Source: Pseudomonadaceae bacterium
GTDB taxonomy: Bacteria; Pseudomonadota; Alphaproteobacteria; UBA2136; UBA6156
Length of the DNA: 64,000 bases
Direction: 5' to 3'
NCBI GenBank assembly: GCA_024236095.1
Contig: JACKLD010000012.1
Span: 186,001-250,000 of the forward strand
Part shown: positions 1 through 7,992 of the stretch, in pieces
Layout: every line of letters starts with the position of its first letter
Numbering within the stretch: position 1 is the stretch's first letter
Translations under genes and position numbers: made by a program
Notes under the pieces: model-generated
The model's database searches: none
Told to the model about the DNA's origin: nothing
The model's input: only the letters and a program-made list of their open reading frames with translations

Positions 1-168
1 CAAATCATGCCCTTCGCCATCCCCTTCCCGCGCGGCGAGCACACTCTCAAACACCTGATGGACACCGCCCTCGACGACATGCTCAACACCGGCACCTTTG
101 GCCGCATGATTGACAAATGGGAACCCGCCCCCGGCATGTTCCTCCGTCTCGCAAAGCCTTACCAATGA
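1..168 (+). CDS. C-terminal end of a family-3 extracellular solute-binding protein (partial)
   Basis: Frame 1 is open from the window edge and ends at TGA 166-168. The 55 visible residues contain HTLKHLMDTALDDMLNTGTF and then GRMIDKWEP. This resembles the last helices of periplasmic amino-acid-binding proteins of ABC importers (family 3), which typically read 'LN.AL..L...G....I..KW'. The gene overlaps the rsmA start by four bases (ATGA), so the two are probably cotranscribed. Only the tail is visible, so the ligand and even the exact family remain uncertain. The 5' part lies outside the window. Confidence 0.5.
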   Translation, partial: QIMPFAIPFPRGEHTLKHLMDTALDDMLNTGTFGRMIDKWEPAPGMFLRLAKPYQ

Positions 169-1013
169 CCTCCGTTAGTCCCGCCAAACACCTCGGCCAA
201 CACTTCCTCACCAACCCGCGCACCATTGCGCGCATTGCCGATGCCGTGGGCGGCACCGCAGGCCAAACGGTGGCCGAAATCGGCCCGGGCACCGGCGCCC
301 TCACCGCCGAATTGCTGCGCCGTGGCCTCCATGTCCTCGCGGTGGAAATGGACGACCGCTGCTATCCCACGCTGGAAGACCTCTCCGCTCAACACGACAA
401 CCGCCTCACCCTCATCAAGGGCGATGCCCTGAAACTCGACACATGGCTGCCCCACCTCCCCCCCGGCAGCCCCATCTGCGGCAACCTGCCCTACAACGTC
501 GGCACCGAAATCACCACCCGCCTCCTCCTCGCCCCCTATCAACCCCCAACGGCCGAAGGCCGTCATCCCCGCGCAGGCGGGGATCCACGTTACACCGCAG
601 CGCAGCGTTCCATGTCCCACCCCATGGTGTTCATGTTACAAAAAGAAGTCATCCAACGCCTCACCGCCACCGGCCCAAGCCCGCACTGGGGCCGCCTCGG
701 CGTCATAACCCATTTATTATGCGAAGCCCGCCGCCTGTTCGATGTCCCCCCCGGCTGCTTCAACCCGCCTCCCAAGGTGATGAGCAGCATCGTGCAACTC
801 ACGCCCTTGCCTGCTCCCCGTTACGAAGTCGACTTTGCCAAGCTTGATACCCTCCTCCGTCATGCCTTCGGCCAACGCCGCAAGATGCTGCGCAGCAGCC
901 TCAAAACGCTTCTGTCGGAAGACCAAATCACCGCCTGCGGCATCCCCGCCACCGCCCGCCCGGAAGAACTGTCTACACAAGAACTCTGCAATCTTTCCAA
1001 TGCAATAAAATGA
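165..1013 (+). CDS. rsmA: 16S rRNA (adenine1518-N6/adenine1519-N6)-dimethyltransferase RsmA (KsgA)
   Basis: RsmA dimethylates the two adjacent adenines in the 3'-terminal helix of 16S rRNA late in 30S maturation. The 282-residue protein has the family N-terminus (AKHLGQHFL), the SAM-binding motif VAEIGPGTGALT near residue 37, the catalytic motif GNLPYNVGT near residue 107, and a C-terminal substrate domain with FGQRRKMLRSSL. I start at ATG 165, which overlaps the upstream stop, because everything upstream lacks homology to the family. The odd feature is a stretch of about 20-25 residues (TAEGRHPRAGGDPRYTAAQR) after LLAPYQPP, encoded by a dispersed palindrome, where normal RsmA goes almost directly to the MVFMLQKEV strand. 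The frame stays open, so the enzyme is probably still made. Confidence 0.95.
   Translation: MTSVSPAKHLGQHFLTNPRTIARIADAVGGTAGQTVAEIGPGTGALTAELLRRGLHVLAVEMDDRCYPTLEDLSAQHDNRLTLIKGDALKLDTWLPHLPPGSPICGNLPYNVGTEITTRLLLAPYQPPTAEGRHPRAGGDPRYTAAQRSMSHPMVFMLQKEVIQRLTATGPSPHWGRLGVITHLLCEARRLFDVPPGCFNPPPKVMSSIVQLTPLPAPRYEVDFAKLDTLLRHAFGQRRKMLRSSLKTLLSEDQITACGIPATARPEELSTQELCNLSNAIK
561..589. repeat. Dispersed palindrome inserted inside the rsmA reading frame
   Basis: The sequence CGTCATCCCCGCGCAGGCGG continues to GGATCCACG and forms a stem ATCCCCGC/GCGGGGAT around a four-base loop. It is almost identical to the copy beside nuoH at 17411-17442. It is read through in frame as RHPRAGGDPR, so this is a palindromic element tolerated inside a coding sequence, comparable in principle to Rickettsia palindromic elements. 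Confidence 0.85.
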
Positions 1014-1037
1014 TTTATTAATCAAATAAATCAACAA

Positions 1038-1769
1038 TCAAGCTGCCCGCTTCTCCACACCCAACGCTTCCACCATCGCGCAAATTGCCTTGTGCGCCGC
1101 CTCCACCGCCACCGCATCGGCGCCGCGTACCACCAGCGCCGTGCCCGGACGGTTATCGATGCGGTAGGGGTAGCTTCCCACTTCCAACTGGGGATAATCC
1201 CCCTGCACCGCCGCCAATCCGTCGGCGATGTCGCTCTCCCGCGCCCACACGTCCAGCGTCTTGCTATGGATCGGAGCCCCCTGCCCCAGCAAGGGCACGC
1301 AGGCCGCCAGCATCACCTGCATGGCACGCGGGATGCCCGCCAACACAAATACATTCTCCATGCGGCAGGCGGGGGCCCAGTCGCCCTCGTGCCACACCAG
1401 TGCGGCACCTTCAGGATAATCAGCCATACGCAGCGTCGCCTCGGTGGCGCGGTTGCCGTAGGTGGTGCGCAGGTGCTCTTCCACCCGCGTGTTGCGGGCC
1501 ACCGCCACGCCAAACGCCTTGGCCACGCTGACGATGGTGATGTCATCGTGGGTCGGGCCGATGCCGCCGGTGGTGAACACATAACCGTAGCGCGCGCGCA
1601 GGGCGTTCAGGGCATCGACAATCTCGTTCTCGATATCCGGCACCACGCGTACCTCGCGCACCGCCACACCCACGTCGGCCAGCCGCCGCGCAATGTGCGC
1701 CACGTTGGCATCCTCGGTGCGCCCCGAGAGGATTTCGTTGCCGATGATGAGGATGGCAGCGTCAGTCAT
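1038..1769 (-). CDS. CinA-family / molybdopterin-binding domain protein
   Basis: The 243-residue protein begins MTDAAILIIGNEILSGRTED and carries VFTTGGIGPTHDDIT near residue 62. These are the hallmark motifs of the MoaB/MogA-like molybdopterin-binding fold in the N-terminal half of CinA (competence/damage-inducible protein A). The separate C-terminal PncC-type deamidase domain of full CinA is absent, so this is the stand-alone form common in alphaproteobacteria. Its biochemical role is unproven; nucleotide or pyridine-nucleotide repair chemistry is the usual suggestion. The ATG at 1769 overlaps the end of the upstream exonuclease gene by eight bases, indicating translational coupling. Confidence 0.85.
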   Translation of the reverse strand: MTDAAILIIGNEILSGRTEDANVAHIARRLADVGVAVREVRVVPDIENEIVDALNALRARYGYVFTTGGIGPTHDDITIVSVAKAFGVAVARNTRVEEHLRTTYGNRATEATLRMADYPEGAALVWHEGDWAPACRMENVFVLAGIPRAMQVMLAACVPLLGQGAPIHSKTLDVWARESDIADGLAAVQGDYPQLEVGSYPYRIDNRPGTALVVRGADAVAVEAAHKAICAMVEALGVEKRAA

Positions 1770-2607
1770 CTTTGAATCCCTTCTTCCAAGCTTCTTCAAA
1801 AGCAACCAAGTGTCCTTTGCTGTCATCCTTCAGCAAATATTCCCGCACATGTGCCTCTTCCTTGGCCAAGGCGCCTGCCGTCACGTAGCCCGCCAGATGC
1901 TGGTATTTCAGGTACAGCAAGTAGGTATTGAGCACATCGGTTTCGCAGTAGTCGCGAATCAGCCCAACCTCGCCCGCCGCAAACAGCTTGCCCACCTTGC
2001 TGCCTTCAATGTCCATCTTGCCGGGCAGGCCCGCCAGCGTGCACACTTCATCCAGCCGACCGACGCCACGGGCGGCGCCGTGGTCGCCCAGTGCATCCAG
2101 CAAGTCGACGTGCCAGACGGCATCGTAGCGCGCGCCGTAGTTGCTCCATTTGTCACCCGCCTGAAACAGCCAGCTGGCTTTCACGCCGTGTTTCAGCGCG
2201 CGTATCTTGATGCACGGCACGTCAAACCCACGGCTGTTGAAGCCCACCAGCCGCACCGGCGTGCCTGCCCGCATGCATTTGGCGCCGTAGTCGTACCAGG
2301 CTTGCACCAGCGCCGCTTCGTCGTCGTTTTCTTCGCCGATACAGCCCAACCGTTCCAGATGGTAGCTTTCAAAGCCATCTACCTCCTCGATACTGGCCAG
2401 CAAACAGCCGATGGCCACGATGCGATGAAACGGCAAGCGCGGGAACTCGCTGCCGCCGAAGTTTTGTTCTTTCATGCGGTCCCAAATCAGCTGGGTCACC
2501 GCCGCATCACCCAGCCCCTCACAGGCCTCGCCCCACAGCTCCCGCGCCAAGGCGACATCTGGCACCGTTTCCAAATCAAAGACCAAGAGCTTGCGTGGGC
2601 GAATCAT
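1762..2607 (-). CDS. Predicted 3'-5' exonuclease, PolB-like DEDD superfamily
   Basis: The protein has the three exonuclease motifs of the DnaQ/PolB-exonuclease fold: VFDLETVPD near its start, GFNSRGFDVPC in the middle and YCETDVLNTYLLYLKY towards the C-terminus. The spacing and the WDRMKEQNFGG region match the family of predicted exonucleases related to the proofreading domain of DNA polymerase B (Pfam DNA_pol_B_exo2). I chose the ATG at 2607 (MIRPRKLLVFDLE) because the two upstream in-frame ATGs (2616, 2628) crowd against the divergent sfsA start at 2631. The gene is coupled to the downstream CinA-like gene. The substrate is unknown; repair or proofreading is an inference. Confidence 0.85.
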   Translation of the reverse strand: MIRPRKLLVFDLETVPDVALARELWGEACEGLGDAAVTQLIWDRMKEQNFGGSEFPRLPFHRIVAIGCLLASIEEVDGFESYHLERLGCIGEENDDEAALVQAWYDYGAKCMRAGTPVRLVGFNSRGFDVPCIKIRALKHGVKASWLFQAGDKWSNYGARYDAVWHVDLLDALGDHGAARGVGRLDEVCTLAGLPGKMDIEGSKVGKLFAAGEVGLIRDYCETDVLNTYLLYLKYQHLAGYVTAGALAKEEAHVREYLLKDDSKGHLVAFEEAWKKGFKDD

Positions 2608-2630
2608 CGCAGGCATCCTAGCGCGCAATC

Positions 2631-3344
2631 ATGCAGTACGAAAGCCCCCTCATCCCCGCCACCCATGTTTCCCGCGAGAAGCGGTTTTTCATCCACACCG
2701 ATATCGGCACGGCCCATTGCCCCAACACCGGCAGCATGAAGAGCATTCTGGACGTGCCCATCGCCCGCGTCTGGCTGGCCGACCACGGTGAAGATAGCAC
2801 CCGCAAGCTGCGCTACGGTGCCGAGGTGATGGAACTGGAAAGCGGCGAACGGGTCAGCATCCACACCGGCCGTACCAACAAGCTGGCGGAAGAAGCGCTA
2901 CTGGACGGCACCATTGCCGAGCTTGCTGCCTATCAAGATATCCGCCGTGAGGCCCGTTGGGATGCGGCGACACGCTTTGATTTCCAACTGAACGGCGACG
3001 GTTTGCCACCTTGCTGGGTGGAGGTGAAATCAGTCACGCTCAAGACCGATGACGGGGCGGCCGCCTTCCCCGATGCGGTGAGCACGCGCGGCCAAAAGCA
3101 TTTGCAAACGCTGATGGAGGCCGTTGCCCAAGGGCAGCGCGCGGTGCAGTTGTACATCGTGGCGCGGGAGGGGTGCAGCCACTTCCGTCCCGCCGATGAG
3201 ATTGACCCCACCTACGCCGCCCTGCTGCGCGAGGCCAAGGCTGCCGGTGTAGACGTCTTATGCTACGGCACCAGCTTCACAACCGACACAAACGGCGCGC
3301 CCACCGCCATTTCGGTTGGCAAACGTATGGAAATCATGCTTTAG
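2631..3344 (+). CDS. sfsA: SfsA family DNA/RNA nuclease-like protein
   Basis: The 237-residue protein shows the SfsA signatures: the N-terminal YESPLIPATHVSREKRFF, the HCPNTGSM motif near residue 25, VEVKSVTL in the middle and FPDAVSTRGQKHLQTL near residue 145. SfsA was first described as an E. coli sugar-fermentation-stimulation protein. The family fold combines an OB-like N-terminus with a PD-(D/E)XK-like core, and the EVK element is visible here. The real cellular role is not settled. It is divergent from the exonuclease gene with almost no intergenic space, and map follows eight bases downstream. Confidence 0.93.
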   Translation: MQYESPLIPATHVSREKRFFIHTDIGTAHCPNTGSMKSILDVPIARVWLADHGEDSTRKLRYGAEVMELESGERVSIHTGRTNKLAEEALLDGTIAELAAYQDIRREARWDAATRFDFQLNGDGLPPCWVEVKSVTLKTDDGAAAFPDAVSTRGQKHLQTLMEAVAQGQRAVQLYIVAREGCSHFRPADEIDPTYAALLREAKAAGVDVLCYGTSFTTDTNGAPTAISVGKRMEIML

Positions 3345-3351
3345 TGCGCTT

Positions 3352-4137
3352 ATGAAACTCGTCCCCAAAAACGCCATCGAGCTGAACCACATGCGCGCCG
3401 CAGGCCAGTTGGCCGCGCAGGTATTGGATTACATCACCCCCCACGTGCAGGCGGGTGTGTCCACGTTGAAGCTGAATGACCTGTGCCATGCCTACATTGA
3501 AGAACACAACGCCGTCCCCGCACCGCTGAATTACAAAGGCTACCCCAAGGCCACCTGCATTTCGGTCAACGATGTCGTGTGCCACGGCATCCCTTCGGCG
3601 GATGAGATTCTGAAAGACGGCGACATCCTCAACATCGACGTAACCGTCATTTTGAACGGCTACCACGGCGATACCAGCCGCATGTACACGGTGGGCAAGG
3701 TGGATGACGCCGCGATGCAGCTTATCCGCACCACCTATGATTCGATGATGGCGGGCATCAATACGGTGAAAAGCGGTAGCTACCTGTATGATATCGGCAA
3801 TGCCATCGAGAAGGTGGTTGCGCCCAAGGGCTACGGCATCGTGCGTGATTACTGCGGCCACGGGCTGGGCCGCACCTTCCATGAAGACCCGATGGTGCTG
3901 CACTACGCCAACCGCGAGTTTGCGGGCGTACGCCTGCGCAACGGCGTGACGTTCACGGTGGAACCGATGGTCAACGCGGGCAGCTTCCGCACCGAATTGC
4001 TGGACGACGGCTGGACGGTGCTGACCGCCGACCGAAAGCTTTCAGCTCAGTTCGAGCACACGCTGGCGGTCTCCGACAACGGGCCGGAGATCATGACCCT
4101 CAGCCCTGCGGGATACACCCTGCCTCCCTATGCCTGA
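3352..4137 (+). CDS. map: Type I methionine aminopeptidase
   Basis: Map removes the initiator methionine from nascent proteins. The 261-residue sequence has the type I layout: KGYPKATCISVNDVVCHGIP around the first histidine, then the metal ligands in LNIDVT and YHGDTSR, the histidine of DYCGHGLGRTFHEDP, and the two glutamates in TVEPM and QFEHTLAV. The start MKLVPKNAIELNHMR at 3352 fits the family; upstream in-frame codons would only overlap sfsA. The end overlaps radC by eight bases, so map and radC are translationally coupled. Confidence 0.96.
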   Translation: MKLVPKNAIELNHMRAAGQLAAQVLDYITPHVQAGVSTLKLNDLCHAYIEEHNAVPAPLNYKGYPKATCISVNDVVCHGIPSADEILKDGDILNIDVTVILNGYHGDTSRMYTVGKVDDAAMQLIRTTYDSMMAGINTVKSGSYLYDIGNAIEKVVAPKGYGIVRDYCGHGLGRTFHEDPMVLHYANREFAGVRLRNGVTFTVEPMVNAGSFRTELLDDGWTVLTADRKLSAQFEHTLAVSDNGPEIMTLSPAGYTLPPYA

Positions 4138-4801
4138 CGCCACCGGCCACCGCGACCGCCTGAAAACCCGCTTCACCGAAGGCGGCGGCACAGGCCTTGC
4201 CGACTACGAACTGCTGGAACTGGCGCTCACCTACGCCATCCCCCGCAAGGATGTGAAGCCCATCGCCAAGGAGCTTCTCAAACGGTTTGAGAGCCTCTCG
4301 GGCGTGCTGACCGCCCCGGCGGAAGAACTGGCGCGCATCGGCGGCATGGGCCCCCACAGCGCAACCTTCCTCACGCTCATCCACCAGATGGCCCTACGCA
4401 CCCAGCGCCGCAGCCTTGCCGAGAAGCCCGTGTTTACCAACCGCGTGCTGCTGATGGACTACCTCTACACCCTGTTCGCGGGCAAAACGCGGGAAGAGCT
4501 GCACGTGTTGTATGTCGATGCCAAACTGGCCCTCATCAAGGATGAGACGGTGTTCAAGGGCACCCTCACCGCCACCAGCGCCAGCCCGCGGGATATCATC
4601 AAGCGCGCGCTGGAGCTGAATGCGGCAGGTCTCATCATCACCCACAACCACCCCAGCGGCACCCCCACCCCCAGTGATGCCGATCACACTTTCACTACCC
4701 AGTTGGCCAACTTGTGCCCCGCCATGGAGCTAGCCCTCCATGACCACCTCATCATCGGCGCCGACCGGCATTATTCCTTCAAGGGGGCGGGTGAGTTGTA
4801 A
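4130..4801 (+). CDS. radC: RadC/YeeS family JAB1-MPN domain protein
   Basis: The 223-residue protein has an N-terminal helix-hairpin-helix-type region (DYELLELALTYAIPRKDVKP and LARIGGMGPHSA) followed by the JAMM metalloprotease-like motif THNHPSGTPTPSDAD near residue 170. This is the standard RadC architecture. The family was linked to DNA repair historically, but that assignment has been withdrawn for E. coli and the function is undefined. The adjacent map gene and the eight-base overlap suggest cotranscription rather than shared function. Confidence 0.93.
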   Translation: MPDATGHRDRLKTRFTEGGGTGLADYELLELALTYAIPRKDVKPIAKELLKRFESLSGVLTAPAEELARIGGMGPHSATFLTLIHQMALRTQRRSLAEKPVFTNRVLLMDYLYTLFAGKTREELHVLYVDAKLALIKDETVFKGTLTATSASPRDIIKRALELNAAGLIITHNHPSGTPTPSDADHTFTTQLANLCPAMELALHDHLIIGADRHYSFKGAGEL

Positions 4802-4830
4802 TTCTCCGTGGCTGCGGGTATGGTGCCGCC

Positions 4831-5058
4831 ATGTCCGAGCTCTCCCAAGCCCTTGCCACCGCCATCCAAACCGCCCTTCCCGGGGCGACCGTGCAGGTGG
4901 ATGACCCCGACGGCGCCCATCTCTCCGCCGTGGTGGAATACGCGGGCTTTGCGGGTAAACCGATGTTGGCCCAGCACCGCATGGTCTATGCGGCTCTTGG
5001 CGATGCCTTTGAAACCACCCTCCATGCCCTGCAACTGACAACGAAAGTGCCCCGCTGA
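4831..5058 (+). CDS. BolA/IbaG family protein
   Basis: This 75-residue protein (MSELSQALATAIQTALPGAT) has the small BolA fold pattern: an N-terminal helix, a VQVDDPDGAHLSAVVE strand pair and the helix-turn FAGKPMLAQHRMVYAALGD with the conserved RxVYxxLGD segment. BolA proteins bind [2Fe-2S] clusters together with CGFS glutaredoxins. The grxD gene begins on the last base of this gene's stop codon (TGATG), which strongly supports a BolA-Grx heterodimer for iron-sulfur trafficking. The protein is most like the BolA2/IbaG branch. Confidence 0.92.
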   Translation: MSELSQALATAIQTALPGATVQVDDPDGAHLSAVVEYAGFAGKPMLAQHRMVYAALGDAFETTLHALQLTTKVPR

Positions 5059-5387
5059 TGGATGCTGCCCTCAAATCCCGCATTGAAACCATGTTGGCGC
5101 AAAACCCCGTACTGCTGTTCATGAAAGGCATGCCGGAGGCGCCGATGTGCGGCTTTTCCGCCCGCGCGGTGCAAATCCTCAACATGGTCGGCGCCCCTTA
5201 TGCCGCCTACAACATTCTGGACGACGACGAACTCCGCCAAGGCCTCAAAGACTACGCCGACTGGCCTACCTACCCGCAGCTTTACATCAACGGCGAGCTG
5301 GTTGGCGGGGTGGATATCATGACCGCCATGTACAACGAAGGCGAGTTACACGAGGCACTGGGCAAGCCCCTTCCCGCCGCCGAATAG
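5058..5387 (+). CDS. grxD: Monothiol glutaredoxin, Grx4/CGFS type
   Basis: The 109-residue protein contains the monothiol active site MCGFSARAVQILN, and the glutathione-binding elements TYPQLYINGELVGGVDI and YNEGEL. CGFS glutaredoxins bind a glutathione-ligated [2Fe-2S] cluster and hand it to apoproteins, usually together with BolA, whose gene lies directly upstream and overlaps by one base. Many Fe-S cluster subunits of complex I are encoded nearby. A rho-independent terminator follows immediately. Confidence 0.96.
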   Translation: MDAALKSRIETMLAQNPVLLFMKGMPEAPMCGFSARAVQILNMVGAPYAAYNILDDDELRQGLKDYADWPTYPQLYINGELVGGVDIMTAMYNEGELHEALGKPLPAAE

Positions 5388-5391
5388 CAGC

Positions 5392-5419
5392 AAAAAAAAC
5401 GCCCTTGCGGGCGTTTTTT
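5392..5419. terminator. Bidirectional rho-independent terminator between grxD and rnj
   Basis: AACGCCC, a TTGC loop and GGGCGTT form a seven-base-pair stem, preceded by a run of A and followed by a run of T. It can therefore stop transcription of grxD on the plus strand and of rnj on the minus strand. Confidence 0.9.
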
Positions 5420-5422
5420 AAC

Positions 5423-7099
5423 TTACACTTCGATAAACTGCACCAGCACCGTCGGGCTCTTGCCGCGCTCCTGCTTGAAGCTTTTGCGCAGGCTCTGGCC
5501 GATGACTTCACGCGCACGTTGCGGCTCGTCAATCAACGCATCGGGGAACACCGCATCCAGGGCCTTCATCGCGTGCTTGGCGGCACGGTCGAGAATGTCC
5601 TTCTGCAAACGCTCATCCAACAGGCCCTTGGTGGAGAGGCTCAATTCACCCAACCACTCGCCGTTGGTGGCACGGATGGCCAGCGCCGCCGACACCACGC
5701 CATCGTACGAGAGCTTGCGACGCTCCTTCACTGGCAAGGCGTCGTTGTCCAGAATGTTCAGGCCGTCGATATAGTTGTAGCCGTGCGCATAGGCATGGGG
5801 CTGGGTGAACGGCGTTTCGGGCGCCAACACCAGCTTGTGGCCGGGGGTCAGCTGCAAGGGCTTGTAACCCCATTCTTCCGCACAGCGGGCGTGCTGGGTC
5901 AGGTGCCCCGGCTCGCCGTGCACTGGCACCACGTAGGTGGGCTTCAGCAGGCTGTACATGTGTTGGATTTCCGGGCGGCTGGCGTGGCCGGAAACATGGG
6001 TTTCGCGGTCGGTCAGCTCGGTCACCACCTCGGCGCCGCGCACGTACAGGCCGTTGATGGTATTCAAAATCGCCCGCTCATTGCCGGGAATCATGCGGGA
6101 CGACAAAATCACCGTATCGCCCTCGTCGATGCGCAACCCGCGCACCTCTTGGCCTTGGCTCAAACGGGTCAGGCTGGCTGCGGGCTCACCCTGCGTGCCG
6201 CTGGCAAACACCAACACCTTGTGCGGCGGAAGCTTGGAAGCCTCCTCCGCTTCCACAATATAACCTTTCAATGCGGCAGGGGTATAGCCGAGCTCTTTGG
6301 CGTAACCCAGCATCTTGTTGACCGTCCGCCCCAGAAAACACACCTTGCGGCCATGCTTCATGGCAATTTCCGCCACATTCAGCGCGCGGCCCACGTGGCT
6401 GGCAAAAGCGGCAAAGAATACCCGCTGCTTGCTTTCGCCAATCAGCTTGTCCAGGTGCTCAAACACCGCTTTTTCGCTGCCGCTGGGCTTCATCGCAAAA
6501 ATCCCGGTGCTGTCGCCCAACACCGCCAGCACGCCCTGTTTGCCGATGGCCTTCCAACGCTTTTCATCGGTCTGCTGGCCAAACGGCGCATGCTCGTCAA
6601 ACTTGTAGTCACCGGTGTGCACCACCGTGCCGTAGTGGGTGGTAATCGCCAACCCGAACGCTTCGGGGATACTGTGCGCCACCCCCACATATTCCACCTT
6701 GAACGGCCCGACTTCAATCGTTTCGCCCGGCTTGGCGGTATTCACTTCGCCCTTGGCGGGCTTGATGCCCAGCTCACGCAATTTGTTTTCCATGCTCAGG
6801 CGTGAAAAACGGGTGGCGAACACCGGCGCGCCGCCAAAATCGTCCCACATGTAGCCGATACCGCCGATATGGTCTTCATGGGCGTGGGTGATAAACACCC
6901 CCACGATATCCTTGGCATGCTCGCGCAAAAAGCGCGTGTCGGGGATAATCACGTCCACCCCCGGGGTGGTTTCGTCGCCAAAGCTCACCCCGGCATCCAC
7001 CACGATGTATTTGCCGTCGCACTCATACACCATCATGTTCATGCCGATGCGGCCCACGCCACCCAAGGCAAGGGCGGCAAAATGTTTACGTTTGCTCAT
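5423..7099 (-). CDS. rnj: Ribonuclease J
   Basis: RNase J is an endo/5'-3' exoribonuclease of the metallo-beta-lactamase beta-CASP family, used in mRNA decay and rRNA maturation. The 558-residue protein has the metal motif ITHAHEDHIGG near residue 75, VGVAHSIPEAF and VVHTGDYKFD in the lactamase core, the beta-CASP segment, and the C-terminal motif YVVPVHGEPGHLTQH. It lies downstream of nuoN-birA, a typical alphaproteobacterial order, and is probably the last gene of that transcript. The usual coaX gene between birA and rnj is not present. Confidence 0.96.
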   Translation of the reverse strand: MSKRKHFAALALGGVGRIGMNMMVYECDGKYIVVDAGVSFGDETTPGVDVIIPDTRFLREHAKDIVGVFITHAHEDHIGGIGYMWDDFGGAPVFATRFSRLSMENKLRELGIKPAKGEVNTAKPGETIEVGPFKVEYVGVAHSIPEAFGLAITTHYGTVVHTGDYKFDEHAPFGQQTDEKRWKAIGKQGVLAVLGDSTGIFAMKPSGSEKAVFEHLDKLIGESKQRVFFAAFASHVGRALNVAEIAMKHGRKVCFLGRTVNKMLGYAKELGYTPAALKGYIVEAEEASKLPPHKVLVFASGTQGEPAASLTRLSQGQEVRGLRIDEGDTVILSSRMIPGNERAILNTINGLYVRGAEVVTELTDRETHVSGHASRPEIQHMYSLLKPTYVVPVHGEPGHLTQHARCAEEWGYKPLQLTPGHKLVLAPETPFTQPHAYAHGYNYIDGLNILDNDALPVKERRKLSYDGVVSAALAIRATNGEWLGELSLSTKGLLDERLQKDILDRAAKHAMKALDAVFPDALIDEPQRAREVIGQSLRKSFKQERGKSPTVLVQFIEV

Positions 7100-7226
7100 A
7101 TGTTCAATCTCACTTCATCAAATCGGCCGCCTGCGTGCGTCTTTATGCTTGTGCGCAGCGCCCATGGGCGGCCAACGGTTCATTCCGGAGAGATTGACGA
7201 TACCAACGCACAGGCCCGCAAACGCG

Positions 7227-7988
7227 CTAATGCGTATGCCCCTGCGCGATGACATCACCGCTATGGATATGGTGCACCTCTCCGGCGTCATCCACCACAA
7301 CCAAGGCGCCCTCGGGCGTCAGCCCGCTGGCTCGGCCTTCCAGTACGGTTCCGGCATCTTTCTGCCAGCGCACCGTTTGGCCTATCGTGCAGCAGTTCTG
7401 CACATATTCGTCTGCAAGCGCAGACCAACCTGATTCCTCATATAGGGCAAGCACATCCTTTAAGCAAGCGGAAAGCGCCACCAGCATCTCCTCCCGACCG
7501 GGGGCAGCGCACACATCCGCCAACGGAATACCCGGAAAACTCTCCAACATGGCGGGGCTACGCGTCAGGTTGAGGCCGATACCTATCAACGCAACCGGAT
7601 TGGGCCCGGTTACCTGCTCAATCAGAATCCCCGCCAGTTTTTTGCCGTTTAACAACACGTCGTTGGGCCATTTGAGGACAAGGCCGGTGGCGGGCGGCGT
7701 TAGCTTGCACAGCGCGCGCAACAACGCCACGCCCACCACCAGCGGCAAATGCGGGCCGGTATGGCGGGTGGCAATGAAGGTGGCGGCAAAGCTGTGACCG
7801 GGGAACATCTGCCATACCCGTCCCATGCGCCCGCGCGCGGCGGTTTGCTCGCCTGCCATCACCACGGCCAAATGCGGCGCCCCATCCTTGGCCCACCGCG
7901 CCGCCACATCCATGGTAGACGTGGTGGTCGGCAAATACCGCAACCGCGCCAAAAGGGCAGGAGAAAGTTTATCTTCGCGCAACGTCAT
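7227..7988 (-). CDS. birA: Biotin--[acetyl-CoA-carboxylase] ligase
   Basis: BirA activates biotin to biotinyl-AMP and attaches it to the biotin carboxyl carrier protein. The 253-residue protein lacks the N-terminal DNA-binding domain of the E. coli repressor form. It carries the catalytic AARGRMGRVW loop near residue 52, LKWPNDVLLNGKKLAGILIE and GIGLNL, followed by a short C-terminal domain. It is therefore the monofunctional ligase. It sits four bases after the nuoN stop on the same strand. Confidence 0.93.
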   Translation of the reverse strand: MTLREDKLSPALLARLRYLPTTTSTMDVAARWAKDGAPHLAVVMAGEQTAARGRMGRVWQMFPGHSFAATFIATRHTGPHLPLVVGVALLRALCKLTPPATGLVLKWPNDVLLNGKKLAGILIEQVTGPNPVALIGIGLNLTRSPAMLESFPGIPLADVCAAPGREEMLVALSACLKDVLALYEESGWSALADEYVQNCCTIGQTVRWQKDAGTVLEGRASGLTPEGALVVVDDAGEVHHIHSGDVIAQGHTH

Positions 7989-7992
7989 ATCG

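Noticed and set aside
5147..6805. A 552-codon open frame on the plus strand opposite rnj
   Set aside because: It is antisense to a clear RNase J gene, has no recognisable motif and is His/Gln/Arg-rich in the way complementary frames of GC-rich genes are. The same applies to long frames opposite nuoL (11918-13771), nuoG (17862-20048), carbamoyltransferase (24852-26087) and the TraG-N-like gene (49553-52912).
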